Shown: positions 1-9,620 of the stretch, piece after piece | How the letters are laid out: each line of letters begins with the position of its first letter | Numbering within the stretch: position 1 is the stretch's first letter | Assembly: GCF_900638555.1 (NCBI RefSeq) | Contig: NZ_LR134525.1 | Span: 310,001 to 374,000 of the forward strand | DNA length: 64,000 nucleotides | Direction: 5' to 3' | From: Neisseria meningitidis | GTDB taxonomy: Bacteria > Pseudomonadota > Gammaproteobacteria > Burkholderiales > Neisseriaceae | Made by a program: the position numbers and the translations under genes | Notes under the pieces: generated by a model | The model's database searches: none | Told to the model about the DNA's origin: nothing | What the model saw: only the letters and a program-made list of their open reading frames with translations

Positions 1-2240
1 AGCTTCGCCGCCTGCTGTTTGGCAAGGCGCACGTCGCGGTATTTGCCTTGGCGGAAGAGGGCGATTTCGCGCGCTTTTTTCTCGTCCGCCAATACCATCG
101 CGTCTTCACCCGCATTCGGTACGTCGGACAAGCCGAGGATTTCGACGGGGATGGACGGGCCGGCTTCGGTAATGGATTTGCCGTTTTCATCGACCATCGC
201 GCGGATTTTGCCGAATGCCGTACCGGCCAGCAGCATGTCGCCTTTTTTCAGCGTACCGCTTTGAACCAGCAATGTGGCAACCGCGCCGCGGCCTTTGTCC
301 AAGCGCGCCTCGACGATGATGCCTTTGGCGGGCGCATCGACAGGTGCGGTCAGTTCCAATACTTCGGCTTCGAGCAAGACTGCTTCGAGCAGCGCGTCGA
401 TGTTTGTTCCTTTTTTCGCGGAAACGTCGATAAACTGTACATCGCCGCCCCATTCGTCAGGCACGACTTCGTGTGCGGTCAGCTCTTGGCGGATACGCTC
501 TGGGTTGGCGGCTTCTTTATCGATTTTGTTGACGGCAACCACCATCGGTACGCCTGCCGCTTTGGCGTGGGCAATCGCTTCGATGGTTTGCGGCATCACG
601 CCGTCGTCGGCGGCGACCATAAGAATCACGATGTCGGTTGCTTTCGCACCGCGTGCGCGCATAGCGGTAAAGGCTTCGTGACCCGGGGTGTCCAAGAAGG
701 TAATCACGCCGCGCGGCGTTTTGACGTGGTACGCGCCGATGTGCTGCGTAATGCCGCCCGCTTCGCCCTGTACCACTTTGGCGCGGCGGATGTAGTCCAG
801 CAGCGAGGTTTTGCCGTGGTCGACGTGTCCCATGACGGTAACAACGGGCGGACGCGGCAATGCTTCGGCTTCCACTGCTTCTGCGCCCTCGTCCAAGAAG
901 GCTTCGGGATCGTCCGCTGCGGCGGGTTTGCCGATGTGTCCGAGTTCTTCGACGACAATCAGGGCGGTGTCTTGGTCGATGGATTGGTTGATGGTAACCA
1001 TCATGCCCATCTTCATCAGGGCTTTGACCACTTCCACGCCTTTGACTGCCATTTTGTGTGCCAAGTCGGCAACGGTAATGGTTTCAGGCACCAAAACTTC
1101 GTGTACGACAGGTTCGGTCGGTGCTTGGAAGGCGTGTTGGTTCGGCTCGAGTTTGAGTTTTTTGCCTTTTTTGCCGCCGCGTACGCGCTCGTCGTCGCCA
1201 TTGCGTGCATTGTTGCGGTCGCGTCCGCCTTTTCCGCCTTTGCCTTTGGCGTTGCGGCCTTGACCTTCGTCATCGCGGTTGCGGCGGTCTTCTTTTTTCG
1301 CTTTTGCCGGATTGACAGGTTTGTTTTCGACGGCCGGCGCGGCTGCCTGCGGTTTCTCGGCAGGTTTGGCGGGACGCTGTCTGCCGTTTTTGGCTTCCTG
1401 TGCGGCTTTTGCCTGTTGTTCTGCCTGTTGTTTCATGGCTTCGCGGCGTGCCTGGCGTTCCTGTTTCTCTTTCAACAGGGCTTCCTGGTGGGCGCGAAGT
1501 GCGGCGGCACGGCGTGCTTCTTCATCGCGTTGCGCCTGTTCTTCCGCGCTGACCACGGGTTGCGGCACGGCAGGTGCGGCAGGTTTCGCCGGTTTTTTGG
1601 CATCTTTGCCTTTGCCGTTTCGCTCGTGTTTCGGCTTGGCGGCTTTTTCTTTGGGCTCGGCGGGTTTTTTAGACGGCATTTTGTCGGCTTGGGCTTTTTC
1701 CGCTTTGCTTTCTTCGGCGGGTTTGGTTTCCGCCGCAACGGGTGCGGTTTCGGCTTTTGCTTCGGTGGGTTTCTGCGCGGCAGGTTTGGCTTTGTTGCCT
1801 GCTTTTGCCGCTTTCAGTTTTGCCGCTTCCGCTTCTGCCTTGGCACGTGCTTCTGCACGTGTGGCAGCTTCGGCTCGGGCTTTTGCCGCGTCTTCTGCCG
1901 TCTGCTCCGGCCGGACAGGTGCGGCTTGGGTTTGGGCGGCTTTTACCTGTGCTGCCAACTCTTCGGCAGAAGGAATGTTGACAGTGCGTCCGCGTTTGCG
2001 TGTTTCGACTTTTACGCCGTCAACGGTGCTGACTTCGGTTTTGGTGCGGCGGATGCTGATGGTGCCGCCGTTGCTGCCGTTTTTCTTGGTCAGGTAGGCG
2101 TTCAGAAGCTGTTTGTCGTCCAGCGTCAGGGAATCGCTGCCGCTGTTTTTGCTGACGCCGGCTTCTTTCAACTGTTTCAACAGGTCTTCGACGGGGCGTT
2201 TCAGCTCGGCGGCAAATTGTTCTACGGTTGTGTTACTCAT
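1..2240 (-). CDS. infB: Translation initiation factor IF-2 (C-terminal part outside the window)
   Basis: GTPase that places initiator fMet-tRNA on the 30S ribosome. The frame is open from an ATG at 2240 to the window edge, about 746 codons of the roughly 960 usual for this family, so the C-terminal domains are missing only because the window ends. The first ~390 residues hold the IF2_N fold and a long Ala/Lys/Glu-rich linker typical of proteobacterial IF-2. The G domain follows: GHVDHGKT near residue 468, DTPGH near 518 and NKID near 571. It is the last visible gene of rimP-nusA-infB and starts 11 bases after the nusA stop. The large plus-strand frame opposite it is a shadow of its alanine/lysine-rich coding. 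Confidence 0.98.
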   Translation of the reverse strand, partial: MSNTTVEQFAAELKRPVEDLLKQLKEAGVSKNSGSDSLTLDDKQLLNAYLTKKNGSNGGTISIRRTKTEVSTVDGVKVETRKRGRTVNIPSAEELAAQVKAAQTQAAPVRPEQTAEDAAKARAEAATRAEARAKAEAEAAKLKAAKAGNKAKPAAQKPTEAKAETAPVAAETKPAEESKAEKAQADKMPSKKPAEPKEKAAKPKHERNGKGKDAKKPAKPAAPAVPQPVVSAEEQAQRDEEARRAAALRAHQEALLKEKQERQARREAMKQQAEQQAKAAQEAKNGRQRPAKPAEKPQAAAPAVENKPVNPAKAKKEDRRNRDDEGQGRNAKGKGGKGGRDRNNARNGDDERVRGGKKGKKLKLEPNQHAFQAPTEPVVHEVLVPETITVADLAHKMAVKGVEVVKALMKMGMMVTINQSIDQDTALIVVEELGHIGKPAAADDPEAFLDEGAEAVEAEALPRPPVVTVMGHVDHGKTSLLDYIRRAKVVQGEAGGITQHIGAYHVKTPRGVITFLDTPGHEAFTAMRARGAKATDIVILMVAADDGVMPQTIEAIAHAKAAGVPMVVAVNKIDKEAANPERIRQELTAHEVVPDEWGGDVQFIDVSAKKGTNIDALLEAVLLEAEVLELTAPVDAPAKGIIVEARLDKGRGAVATLLVQSGTLKKGDMLLAGTAFGKIRAMVDENGKSITEAGPSIPVEILGLSDVPNAGEDAMVLADEKKAREIALFRQGKYRDVRLAKQQAAK

Positions 2241-2251
2241 CTGTACCCCCT

Positions 2252-3754
2252 TTATTTGTCTTCGGTAAACCAGTGTTCGCGTGCGGTCAGGATGACGGCT
2301 TTTGCGGTTTCTTCGTTTACACCGGTGATTTCAATCAGTTCGTCCACAGCAAGCTCTGCCAAGTCGTCGCGGGTGGTAATGCCTGCTTCGGCAAGGCTGC
2401 GGAGCATATCGGCATCTATGCCTTCGAGGTTGCGCATATCGTCGGACACTTCGCCCAGTTTTTCTTCGGCGGCAATCGCCATGGTCAGGATGGCATCGCG
2501 GGCGCGGTTGCGGAGCATATCGACGATTTCTTCGTCAAATCCTTCAATGGCAAGCAGTTCGGCGGCAGGAACATAGGCGACTTCTTCCAAGGTTGCAAAA
2601 CCTTCCTGAACCAGTACGTCGGCGGTTTCTTCGTCCACGTTCAAGTGATCCATAAACAGGCGGCGGATGGCGGCATCTTCTGCCGCATTGCGTTCGTCTG
2701 CCTCGGCGGAAGTCATGATGTTGAGCTGCCAGCCGGTCAGGTCGGAAGCAAGGCGCACGTTTTGACCGCCGCGTCCGATGGCGAGCGCGAGCTGGTCTTC
2801 GGCAACGATGACATCGACGGCGTGTTTGTCTTCGTCGATGACGATGCGGCTGACTTCGGCGGGTGAGAGCGCGCTCATGACGAATTGGGCAGGCTCGGGC
2901 GACCAAAGGACAACGTCGATGCGCTCGCCGGACAATTCGTTGCTGACGGCATTGACACGCGAACCGCGAACGCCGATACAGGTGCCTTGCGGATCGATGC
3001 GCTGGTCGTTGGCTTTGACGGCGACTTTGGCACGCTGGCCCGGGTCGCGGGCGACAGCGCGGATTTCAAGCATGCCGTCTGCAATTTCAGGTACTTCATT
3101 GGCGTACAGTTTGACGAGGAAATCGCCGGAAGTACGGCTCAGGATGACTTGTTTGCGGCCGGTGTTGCCGATTTCTTCGACGCGCAGGAAGAGGGCGCGG
3201 ATGCGGTCGCCGCTGCGGAAGTTTTCGCGCGGAATCATTTGGTCGCGCGGAATCAGCGCGTCCAGTTTGCCGGCAACGACTTCGACGATGATGCCGTGGC
3301 GTTCGACGCGTTTGACCGTGCCGGACACGATGTCTTCTTTGACGGCGAGAAACTCGTTCAGATTCTGCTCGCGCTCGGCATCGCGGATGCGTTGCAGGAT
3401 GATTTGTTTGGCGGTTTGCGCGGCTTGGCGGCCGAAGCCTTCGTTGGGCAGCTGCTCTTCGTAGTATTCGCCGATTTGGATGGTAGTGCCGGGAATTTCC
3501 TCTTGGATTTCCTCGATGGTTTTTTCGACATCGGGATAGGTATAGTCTTCATCGGCGACAATCAGCCAGCGGCGGAAGGTTTGGTATTCGCCGGTGTCGC
3601 GGTTGATTTGGACGCGCACGTCCATGTGTTCGCGGTCTGCCTTTTTCTTGGCGGCGGTAGACAGGGCGAATTCCAGTGCTTGGAAGACGACTTCCGCATC
3701 AACGTTTTTTTCGCTTGCCAGTGCTTCTGCCAGCTGTAACATTTCACGACTCAT
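2252..3754 (-). CDS. nusA: Transcription termination/antitermination factor NusA
   Basis: RNA polymerase accessory factor controlling pausing, termination and antitermination. The ATG at 3754 is preferred over the upstream frame extension because GGAG lies about 9 bases before it and the product then begins MSREMLQL, as NusA proteins do; this gives 500 residues. Order: N-terminal polymerase-binding domain, S1 domain (about 135-200), KH1/KH2 RNA-binding domains with the GVRG loop near 270, and two C-terminal acidic helix-hairpin-helix repeats (near 375-425 and 450-500). It sits between rimP and infB in the classical operon order and probably feeds back on the operon's leader terminator (inference). 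Confidence 0.97.
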   Translation of the reverse strand: MSREMLQLAEALASEKNVDAEVVFQALEFALSTAAKKKADREHMDVRVQINRDTGEYQTFRRWLIVADEDYTYPDVEKTIEEIQEEIPGTTIQIGEYYEEQLPNEGFGRQAAQTAKQIILQRIRDAEREQNLNEFLAVKEDIVSGTVKRVERHGIIVEVVAGKLDALIPRDQMIPRENFRSGDRIRALFLRVEEIGNTGRKQVILSRTSGDFLVKLYANEVPEIADGMLEIRAVARDPGQRAKVAVKANDQRIDPQGTCIGVRGSRVNAVSNELSGERIDVVLWSPEPAQFVMSALSPAEVSRIVIDEDKHAVDVIVAEDQLALAIGRGGQNVRLASDLTGWQLNIMTSAEADERNAAEDAAIRRLFMDHLNVDEETADVLVQEGFATLEEVAYVPAAELLAIEGFDEEIVDMLRNRARDAILTMAIAAEEKLGEVSDDMRNLEGIDADMLRSLAEAGITTRDDLAELAVDELIEITGVNEETAKAVILTAREHWFTEDK

Positions 3755-3781
3755 TTTGAACATCTCCAATATTGTTGTGTT

Positions 3782-4213
3782 TTAGAATTTGAATTCGGGG
3801 CGCAGACGGGCTTTGTCGATGTTGCCCAATTCGATTTGTACGGTTTTGCCGTCGAAGGATACGGTAACGGTATCGTTTTCGCAGCCTTCGATTTTACCGA
3901 TAAAGTTTTTCTGACCGTCTATCGGCAGGCGGGTTTTGATTTTGGCATTCTGACCGGCAAAGCGCACGAAGTCGGCGGCTTTTTTCAAGGGGCGGTCGAG
4001 TCCGGGGCTGGAAATTTCCAGGTTTTTGTAGTCGATGTCTTCAACCATGAAGACGCGGCTCAAGTGGTTGCTGACGGTTGCGCAGTCTTCGACGGTAATG
4101 CCGCTTTCTTTGTCGATGAACACGCGCAATGTTCCTTGCGCGGTCAGTTCGAAATCGACCAGTTCGTAGCCCAGGCCGGGCAGGGTTTTTTCGAGGATGG
4201 TTTGGATATCCAT
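3782..4213 (-). CDS. rimP: Ribosome maturation factor RimP
   Basis: RimP helps the 30S subunit mature. The chosen ATG at 4213 gives MDIQTILEK and 143 residues and has GGGAGC just upstream; the six-codon upstream extension is less likely. The N-terminal alpha/beta domain contains the [10 protein letters not shown] and [11 protein letters not shown] stretches, followed by SSPGLDRPL, a family signature, and a C-terminal Sm-like barrel. It is the first gene of rimP-nusA-infB, preceded by a leader that carries an intrinsic terminator. Confidence 0.95.
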   Translation of the reverse strand: MDIQTILEKTLPGLGYELVDFELTAQGTLRVFIDKESGITVEDCATVSNHLSRVFMVEDIDYKNLEISSPGLDRPLKKAADFVRFAGQNAKIKTRLPIDGQKNFIGKIEGCENDTVTVSFDGKTVQIELGNIDKARLRPEFKF

Positions 4214-4234
4214 GCTGCTCCCTATGTACATAAT

Positions 4235-4262
4235 AAAAAAATGGCCCCGTGGCCATTTTTCG
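4235..4262 (-). terminator. Leader terminator/attenuator candidate before rimP
   Basis: Read on the minus strand, a hairpin with arms AAAATGGCC and GGCCATTTT and a short ACGG-type loop is followed by a run of T. It lies only about 25 bases before the rimP start and downstream of a promoter-like TATAAT at 4285-4290, so it falls in the 5' leader and not after a gene. Termination here would regulate the whole rimP-nusA-infB operon. The hairpin is seen directly; its regulatory role is inferred. Confidence 0.7.
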
Positions 4263-4284
4263 TCAAAGTTGAAAAATCGGCGTG

Positions 4285-4290
4285 ATTATA
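4285..4290 (-). promoter_or_regulatory. Candidate -10 element of the rimP-nusA-infB promoter
   Basis: The minus strand reads a perfect TATAAT here, 72 bases before the rimP ATG. The matching -35 position (about 4308-4313) is a poor TTTCAT, and CCGCAAAAGCGG lies between them. Placed here, transcription would start near 4278 and run straight into the leader hairpin. Confidence 0.55.
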
Positions 4291-4577
4291 ACCGCTTTTG
4301 CGGAGAAATGAAAGTGTTGATTTATTTTGTGTTTTTGGGACGGAAAAAAGCGGGTGTAAGGGAGGTTTGTAATGGGAAATCGTGAATATTGTTGACAAAA
4401 CAAATGTATCTATTTGTCGCGTGCATGATTTTTATGTTTGTAAATCAATATATTGATATTATTTTCCGTGTTCGGGCGGCATGGAATCGGGCGGAGGACA
4501 GGTATTTTCCATCCTTGCACAAAGCCTGCTGCAAGCCTAAAATCGGGCGGGTTATTGTTCAGAATCAAGGCTGCATC

Positions 4578-5684
4578 ATGTCTCTTTATCCGATTTACAA
4601 TTTTTCCGCCGGCCCTGCCGTATTGCCCGAAGCCGTGTTGGAAACGGCGCGGCAGGAAATGTTGGACTACAACGGTACGGGTTTTCCTGTGATGGCAATG
4701 AGCCACCGTTCGGAAATGTTTTTGAGCATCCTGCATCATGCGGAACAGGATTTGAGGCAGCTTTTGAAAGTGCCTGACAACTATAAGATATTGTTTCTGC
4801 AGGGCGGAGCAACAACCCAATTTAATATGGCAGCCATGAATCTGGCACACGGTTTCCGCACTGCCGACGCGGTGGTAACGGGCAACTGGAGCCGTATCGC
4901 TTATGAACAGATGAGCCGTTTGACCGATACGGAAATCCGTTTGGCGGCGCATGGCGGCGAGCAGTTCGACTATCTCGACCTGCCGCCTGTGGAAACGTGG
5001 GATGTTGCACCCGATTCGGCGTTTGTCCATTTTGCCGTCAATGAAACGGTCAACGGGCTGCAATACCGTGAAGTGCCGTGCCTTTCAGAAGGCATGCCGC
5101 CGCTGGTGTGCGATATGTCCAGCGAGATTTTGTCGCGCGAGTTTGATGTTGCCGACTACGGACTGATTTACGCAGGCGCACAGAAAAACATCGGGCCGGC
5201 AGGAGTTACGGTGGTGATTGTGCGTGAGGATTTGCTCGAGCGTTGTCCGAACGATATTCCCGATGTGTTCAACTACCGTTCGCATTTGAACCGCGACGGT
5301 ATGTACAACACGCCGTCAACTTACGCGATTTATATGTCGGGGCTGGTGTTCCGCTGGCTACAGGCGCAGGGCGGTGTGAAAAAAATTGAAGCGGTCAATC
5401 GGCTGAAGGCGCAAACCTTGTATGAGACGATAGACGGCAGCGATGGTTTTTATATCAACCGTATCCGTCCGAATGCGCGTTCTAAAATGAATGTCGTGTT
5501 CCAAACGGGGGATGAGGAGCTTGACCGCCGTTTTGTGCTGGAAGCCGAATTGCAGGGCTTGTGCCTGCTTAAGGGCTATAAAACCGTCGGCGGTATGCGT
5601 GCCAGCATTTATAATGCGATGCCGCTTGAAGGCGTGCGGGCTTTGGCAGATTTTATGCGCGATTTCCAACGGCGTTACGGTTGA
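4578..5684 (+). CDS. serC: Phosphoserine aminotransferase
   Basis: PLP enzyme of serine (and pyridoxine) biosynthesis that converts 3-phosphohydroxypyruvate to phosphoserine. The frame is open from 4389, but the family N-terminus YNFSAGPAVLP follows the ATG at 4578, giving 368 residues, the usual size. AGAQKNIGPAG near residue 203 carries the PLP-binding lysine, and the PSTYAIYMSG and GGMRASIYNA stretches are typical. It is transcribed away from rimP and ends in a DNA-uptake-sequence hairpin, so it is probably monocistronic. Confidence 0.96.
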   Translation: MSLYPIYNFSAGPAVLPEAVLETARQEMLDYNGTGFPVMAMSHRSEMFLSILHHAEQDLRQLLKVPDNYKILFLQGGATTQFNMAAMNLAHGFRTADAVVTGNWSRIAYEQMSRLTDTEIRLAAHGGEQFDYLDLPPVETWDVAPDSAFVHFAVNETVNGLQYREVPCLSEGMPPLVCDMSSEILSREFDVADYGLIYAGAQKNIGPAGVTVVIVREDLLERCPNDIPDVFNYRSHLNRDGMYNTPSTYAIYMSGLVFRWLQAQGGVKKIEAVNRLKAQTLYETIDGSDGFYINRIRPNARSKMNVVFQTGDEELDRRFVLEAELQGLCLLKGYKTVGGMRASIYNAMPLEGVRALADFMRDFQRRYG

Positions 5685-5691
5685 TGTCCCG

Positions 5692-5720
5692 ATGTTGTCT
5701 GAAGCGGCTTCAGACGGCAT
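5692..5720 (+). terminator. DUS inverted-pair terminator after serC
   Basis: ATGTTGTCTGAA (one variant base) and TTCAGACGGCAT face each other across five bases. This is the usual neisserial arrangement in which an uptake-sequence pair doubles as a terminator hairpin. Confidence 0.75.
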
Positions 5721-6086
5721 CGGCTGTTTCGGCGTTCTCCGGCGGCGTTTTGGAGGTGGTAAGATTGTGCTGCCGGCGGCTATCCGTCCTTTTCAATCCG
5801 AGCGTGATGCTGTTTGTGCCGGACTGTCCCGTCGGCGGCGCGGCCGGGTTTTTCCAATATGAAATGCTTTGCCCGTTTTTCTGGCAGGGGCGGTTGCAGA
5901 CCGGTTCGAATCTTGCTTACGATGTTTTTATGTCTGCCGGACGTTTGAATGGCGGGCGGAACCCCCCGCACAGCCGCCGTTTTCTTGCCCTGCTTTGCTC
6001 CGTTGCCTTATAATTAAGAATCTTTTTCAATAATCCGGATTCCAAATGCCGGATGCCTTTTCCAACCCTTATCCGACACATTCCAA
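5721..6086 (+). promoter_or_regulatory. Gene-free stretch with a promoter candidate before eptA
   Basis: No convincing gene is visible; the short open frames lack ribosome sites and family features. Near the right end TTGCCC (5985-5990) and a perfect TATAAT (6009-6014), 18 bases apart, could be the eptA promoter. The long leader to the ATG at 6087 contains no obvious structure. Confidence 0.5.
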
Positions 6087-7721
6087 ATGATAAAACCGAA
6101 CCTGAGGCCGAAGCTCGGCTCTTCCGCGCTGATTGCCTTCCTTTCCCTGTATTCCTCGCTGGTATTGAATTACGCCTTTTTTGCCAAAGTTGTCGAGCTT
6201 CATCCTTTTAACGGCACCGGGGCGGATATCTTCCTCTATACGATGCCGGTGGTGCTGTTTTTTTTAAGTAATTTCGTTTTTCACGTCATTGCCCTGCCTT
6301 TCGTGCATAAGGTATTGATTCCGTTGATATTGGTTATCAGTGCGGCGGTGTCTTACCAAGAAATATTTTTCAATATCTATTTCAACAAGTCGATGTTGAA
6401 TAATGTCTTGCAAACTACGGCTGCCGAAAGCGCGCGCCTGATTACGCCGGGCTATGTGCTGTGGATTGTATGTTTGGGCGTATTGCCCGCGCTGGCGTAT
6501 ATCGCCGTCAAGGTTAAATACCGCGTTTGGTATAAGGAGTTTTTGACGCGCCTTGTGCTTGCCGCCGTTTCCTTTTTGTGCGCGTTGGGCATCGCAATGT
6601 TGCAATATCAGGATTACGCCTCGTTTTTCCGCAACAATAAATCAGTAACCCATCTGATTGTGCCGTCTAATTTCATCGGCGCGGGCGTGTCGAAATACAA
6701 AGATTGGAAGCGTTCCAATATTCCTTATACGCAATTGGATATGGCGGTCGTGCAAAACCGGCCGGCCGGCAGCCTGCGCCGTTTCGTGGTGCTGGTCGTG
6801 GGCGAGACCACGCGTGCCGCCAACTGGGGTTTGAACGGTTACAGCCGCCAAACTACGCCGCTGCTTGCCGCGCGCGGCGATGAAATTGTCAATTTCCCGC
6901 AGGTCAGAAGCTGCGGCACATCGACCGCGCACTCCCTGCCGTGTATGTTCTCAACCTTCGACCGCACGGATTATGACGAAATCAAAGCCGAACACCAAGA
7001 CAACCTGCTGGACATCGTGCAGCGCGCCGGCGTGGAAGTTACCTGGTTGGAAAACGATTCCGGCTGCAAGGGCGTGTGCGGCAAAGTGCCGAATACCGAC
7101 GTTACCTCGCTCAACCTGCCCGAATACTGCCGCAACGGCGAGTGTCTCGACAATATCCTGCTGACTAAGTTCGACGAAGTCCTCAACAAAAACGATAAAG
7201 ACGCGGTTTTAATCCTGCATACCATCGGCAGCCACGGGCCGACGTATTACGAACGCTATACCGAAGCCGAACGCAAATTCACGCCGACCTGCGACACCAA
7301 CGAAATCAACAAATGCACCCGCGCCACGCTGGTCAACACTTACGACAATACGGTTTTGTATGTGGACCAGTTTATCGACAAGGTTATCCGCAAACTTGAA
7401 AACCGCGACGATTTGGAAAGCGCGGTGCATTATGTTTCCGACCACGGCGAAAGTTTGGGCGAAAACGGGATGTACCTGCACGCCGCGCCTTACGCCATCG
7501 CGCCTTCCGGGCAGACGCATATCCCGATGGTTATGTGGTTTTCCAAAGCCTTCCGCCAACACGGGGGCATAGATTTCCAATGCCTCAAACAAAAAGCGGC
7601 GGAAAACGAATATTCGCACGACCACTATTTCAGCACGGTATTGGGGCTGATGGACATTTCCAATAGCCAAACCTATCGGAAGGAAATGGATATATTGGCA
7701 GCCTGCCGCCGTCCGCGCTGA
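6087..7721 (+). CDS. eptA: Lipid A phosphoethanolamine transferase (EptA/LptA)
   Basis: Inner-membrane metalloenzyme that transfers phosphoethanolamine from phosphatidylethanolamine to lipid A, lowering surface charge and affecting resistance to cationic peptides. The 544 residues match the meningococcal family length. Five hydrophobic segments fill the first ~210 residues. The periplasmic sulfatase-fold domain has VVGETTRAANWG near 240, the nucleophile threonine in CGTSTAHSLPCM (residue 280 by count), and HTIGSHGP and SDHGESLGE metal/substrate motifs. A T8 tract at 6258-6265 lies inside the codons and could slip; with eight T the gene is in frame. It is followed by a DUS hairpin. Confidence 0.95.
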   Translation: MIKPNLRPKLGSSALIAFLSLYSSLVLNYAFFAKVVELHPFNGTGADIFLYTMPVVLFFLSNFVFHVIALPFVHKVLIPLILVISAAVSYQEIFFNIYFNKSMLNNVLQTTAAESARLITPGYVLWIVCLGVLPALAYIAVKVKYRVWYKEFLTRLVLAAVSFLCALGIAMLQYQDYASFFRNNKSVTHLIVPSNFIGAGVSKYKDWKRSNIPYTQLDMAVVQNRPAGSLRRFVVLVVGETTRAANWGLNGYSRQTTPLLAARGDEIVNFPQVRSCGTSTAHSLPCMFSTFDRTDYDEIKAEHQDNLLDIVQRAGVEVTWLENDSGCKGVCGKVPNTDVTSLNLPEYCRNGECLDNILLTKFDEVLNKNDKDAVLILHTIGSHGPTYYERYTEAERKFTPTCDTNEINKCTRATLVNTYDNTVLYVDQFIDKVIRKLENRDDLESAVHYVSDHGESLGENGMYLHAAPYAIAPSGQTHIPMVMWFSKAFRQHGGIDFQCLKQKAAENEYSHDHYFSTVLGLMDISNSQTYRKEMDILAACRRPR

Positions 7722-7727
7722 TGCCGG

Positions 7728-7758
7728 ATATGCCGTCTGAAGCCTTCGGACGGCATAT
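7728..7758 (+). terminator. DUS inverted-pair terminator after eptA
   Basis: ATATGCCGTCTGAAG is opposed by a copy ending GGACGGCATAT (one base differs inside the uptake word). It forms a stem just after the eptA stop. Confidence 0.75.
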
Positions 7759-7796
7759 GTGTCCGAACACCCGACCGATGACCGGAGTATAACGAT

Positions 7797-8354
7797 ATGG
7801 ATGCTTTAAAATTATTGACGAACCGCCGATCTTCCAAAAAGCTGAAGCACCCCGCCCCCGATGCGGCGGAGTTGGAACAAATATTTCAGGCGGCAACCCA
7901 AGTTCCCGATCACGGCAATATGCGCCCCTTCCGTTTTACCGTGATTCAAGGCGAGGTAGGATTGCAACGTTTTCGCGATGTGTTAAAGCAAACGGTTGCC
8001 GAATTGAATTTCGGCGACGATGCGATGAAAAAGGCGGAAAAAGTGGGCAATATGGCGCCGATGGTTATCGGGGTAACGTTTGCGCCGAACCGCGATGTGC
8101 CTAAGCCGAAACCGGAATGGGAGCAGATGCTGACGGCGGGTTGTGCGGCGTATGCGCTGCAACTGGCGGCAACGGCGCAAGGTTTCGACAATGTCTGGAT
8201 AACGGGGATGTGGGTCAACAGCCCTCTGTTGCGTGAGGCTTTCGGATGTGCGGATAAGGATAAAATCATCGGGCTGATGATGGTCGGCACGCCGACAGAG
8301 GAAGTGCATAAGCCCAAGAATACCGATTTGGAAGCGTTTGTCAGCCATTGGTAA
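7797..8354 (+). CDS. Nitroreductase family protein, YdjA-like
   Basis: Flavin (FMN)-dependent oxidoreductase fold; the physiological substrate is unknown. The 185 residues have the minimal nitroreductase layout: RRSSKKL near residue 10 for FMN phosphate binding, VPDHGNMRPFRF near 40, and GCAAYALQLAATAQG near 120 followed by WITGMW and a C-terminal GLMMVGTP. The length and the VPDHGN variant are like E. coli YdjA. It is bracketed by DUS hairpins, so it is probably a single-gene transcript. Confidence 0.85.
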   Translation: MDALKLLTNRRSSKKLKHPAPDAAELEQIFQAATQVPDHGNMRPFRFTVIQGEVGLQRFRDVLKQTVAELNFGDDAMKKAEKVGNMAPMVIGVTFAPNRDVPKPKPEWEQMLTAGCAAYALQLAATAQGFDNVWITGMWVNSPLLREAFGCADKDKIIGLMMVGTPTEEVHKPKNTDLEAFVSHW

Positions 8355-8370
8355 ACGGAATCTCAAGCGA

Positions 8371-8405
8371 AATGCCGTCTGAAAGGCTTTCAGACGGCAT
8401 TTTTC
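8371..8405 (+). terminator. DUS inverted-pair terminator after the nitroreductase gene
   Basis: AATGCCGTCTGAAAG and CTTTCAGACGGCATT form an uninterrupted stem followed by TTTTT, a good intrinsic terminator that also supplies two uptake words. Confidence 0.85.
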
Positions 8406-8515
8406 CATGCGTTTTAAACCGGATTCATGAAACGCCCGATGCGTTCGGCGGAAATGTCGGGTGTCGCGCCATGTTCGGAGGCGACCAGCGTACCAAGTAC
8501 GCAGGCAAAGGTCTC

Positions 8516-8541
8516 ATGCCGTCTGAAGGTTCAGACGGCAT
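8516..8541 (-). terminator. DUS inverted pair at the 3' end of opa
   Basis: ATGCCGTCTGAA and TTCAGACGGCAT face each other across two bases, directly downstream of the opa stop on the minus strand. Confidence 0.65.
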
Positions 8542-8554
8542 CGGTGTCGGGGAA

Positions 8555-9375
8555 TCAGAAGTGGTAGCGCATGCCCAATGAGACTTCGTGGGTTTTGAAG
8601 CGGGTGTTTTCCAAGCGTCCCCAGTTGTGGTAACGGTATCCGGTGTCCAAGGTCAGCTTGGGCGTGATGTCGAAACCGACACCGGCGATGACACCAAGAC
8701 CCAAGCTGCTGGTGCTGTGGCTTTCGTGATAGGCAGGTTTGGTAACCAAACTTGGGATCTTGCCTGGCTCTGTAGCACCTTTCGATGGTTTAAGGAAAGC
8801 AGTCGTGGTTTCTTTTCTCACTGAATGAACCTGATGTTTAACGTGTCCGTAGGCGACGCGCACACCGATATAGGGTTTGAATTTATCGAATTTATCGTTG
8901 AGTTTGAAATCGTAAATGGCGGATAAGCCGAGAGAAGAAGAGGCGTGGAATGTACCGTTTTCCTGATTTTCCGTCTTCAGTTCTTTCCAGTTGCCACTGG
9001 TATTGTTTCTTTCCACCTCTTTTGTGTTGACGGAATATTTATTGTTGTTCCATTTTCTGTAACTGGCATAATCTGCCGCTATCCTCCAGCCGCCGAAATC
9101 ATAGCCGACCGACACCCGGGGGTGGATGGAATGCGCACGGATGTTTCTGAAATAATCGCTTACTGTGCTTGTGTTGTTTGCACCGGTTGCTTGCGGATAA
9201 TCGTGGGTAATGCGTTCGGCGGCATAAGCTAAATCCGCCTGCACATAATACGGGCTGCGCCCGCTGTCTTCACTTGCCGCCTGCGCTGCGGAAGAGAAGA
9301 GAAGAGAAGAGAAGAGAAGAGAAGAGAAGAGAAGAGAAGAGAAGAGAAGAGAAGGTTTTTTGGGGCTGGATTCAT
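8555..9375 (-). CDS. opa: Opacity protein Opa, phase-OFF in this sequence
   Basis: Outer-membrane beta-barrel adhesin that binds host CEACAM or heparan sulfate receptors. The ATG at 9375 begins MNPAPKN, then the CTCTT repeat tract encodes the hydrophobic core of the signal peptide. The mature part ([29 protein letters not shown]) and the barrel down to GMRYHF at 8555 lie in a different frame from the ATG: the distance 9375 to 9244 is 131 bases, not a multiple of three. Translation would leave the frame after the repeat and stop within about 25 codons. Variable loops and the C-terminal aromatic residue are intact, so this is reversible phase variation and not decay. Confidence 0.93.
9291..9354 (-). 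repeat. opa: CTCTT phase-variation repeat of opa (12 copies)
   Basis: Twelve tandem GAAGA units (9291-9350) plus GAAG on the plus strand are 12 CTCTT units in the coding direction. By codon counting the tract adds 64 bases between the ATG and the mature frame. The barrel is in frame only when the copy number leaves remainder 2 on division by 3 (for example 11 or 14), so 12 copies are OFF. Confidence 0.93.
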
Positions 9376-9474
9376 TTTCGGCTCCGTATTCGGTTTAACT
9401 GATTAAAAAAGAAAGATTTTCAATGATGTTGCAGGAGCGGACTATATCAGGTTTGTGGCGATGTTTCAACACAA

Positions 9475-9598
9475 TATAGCGGATGAACAAAAAAGAGAAC
9501 GATTCTCTAAGGTGCTGAAGCACCGAGTGAATCGGTTCCGTACTATCCGTACTGTCTGCGGCTCGCCGCCTTGTCCTGATTTTTGTTAATCCACTATA
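9475..9598 (+). repeat. Correia repeat enclosed element, internally shortened
   Basis: It begins TATAGCGGAT and ends ATCCACTATA, the Correia terminal inverted repeat, and shares its middle (AGAGAACGATTCTCTAAGG and the CTTGTCCTGATTTTTG end) with the 156-bp copy at 57642. About 30 bases that follow the terminal repeat in that copy are missing here. It lies about 100 bases upstream of the opa start and may affect opa transcription. Confidence 0.85.
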
Positions 9599-9620
9599 AA
9601 GACCGTCGGGCATCTGCAGC

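Noticed and set aside
48..2576. 842-codon plus-strand open frame opposite infB and nusA
   Set aside because: It is a shadow of the Ala/Lys-rich IF-2 coding strand; composition is Phe/Gly/Cys-rich with no family features, and infB/nusA are unmistakable.
4389..4577. N-terminal extension of serC
   Set aside because: The first 63 codons are AT-rich promoter sequence; the family N-terminus starts at 4578.
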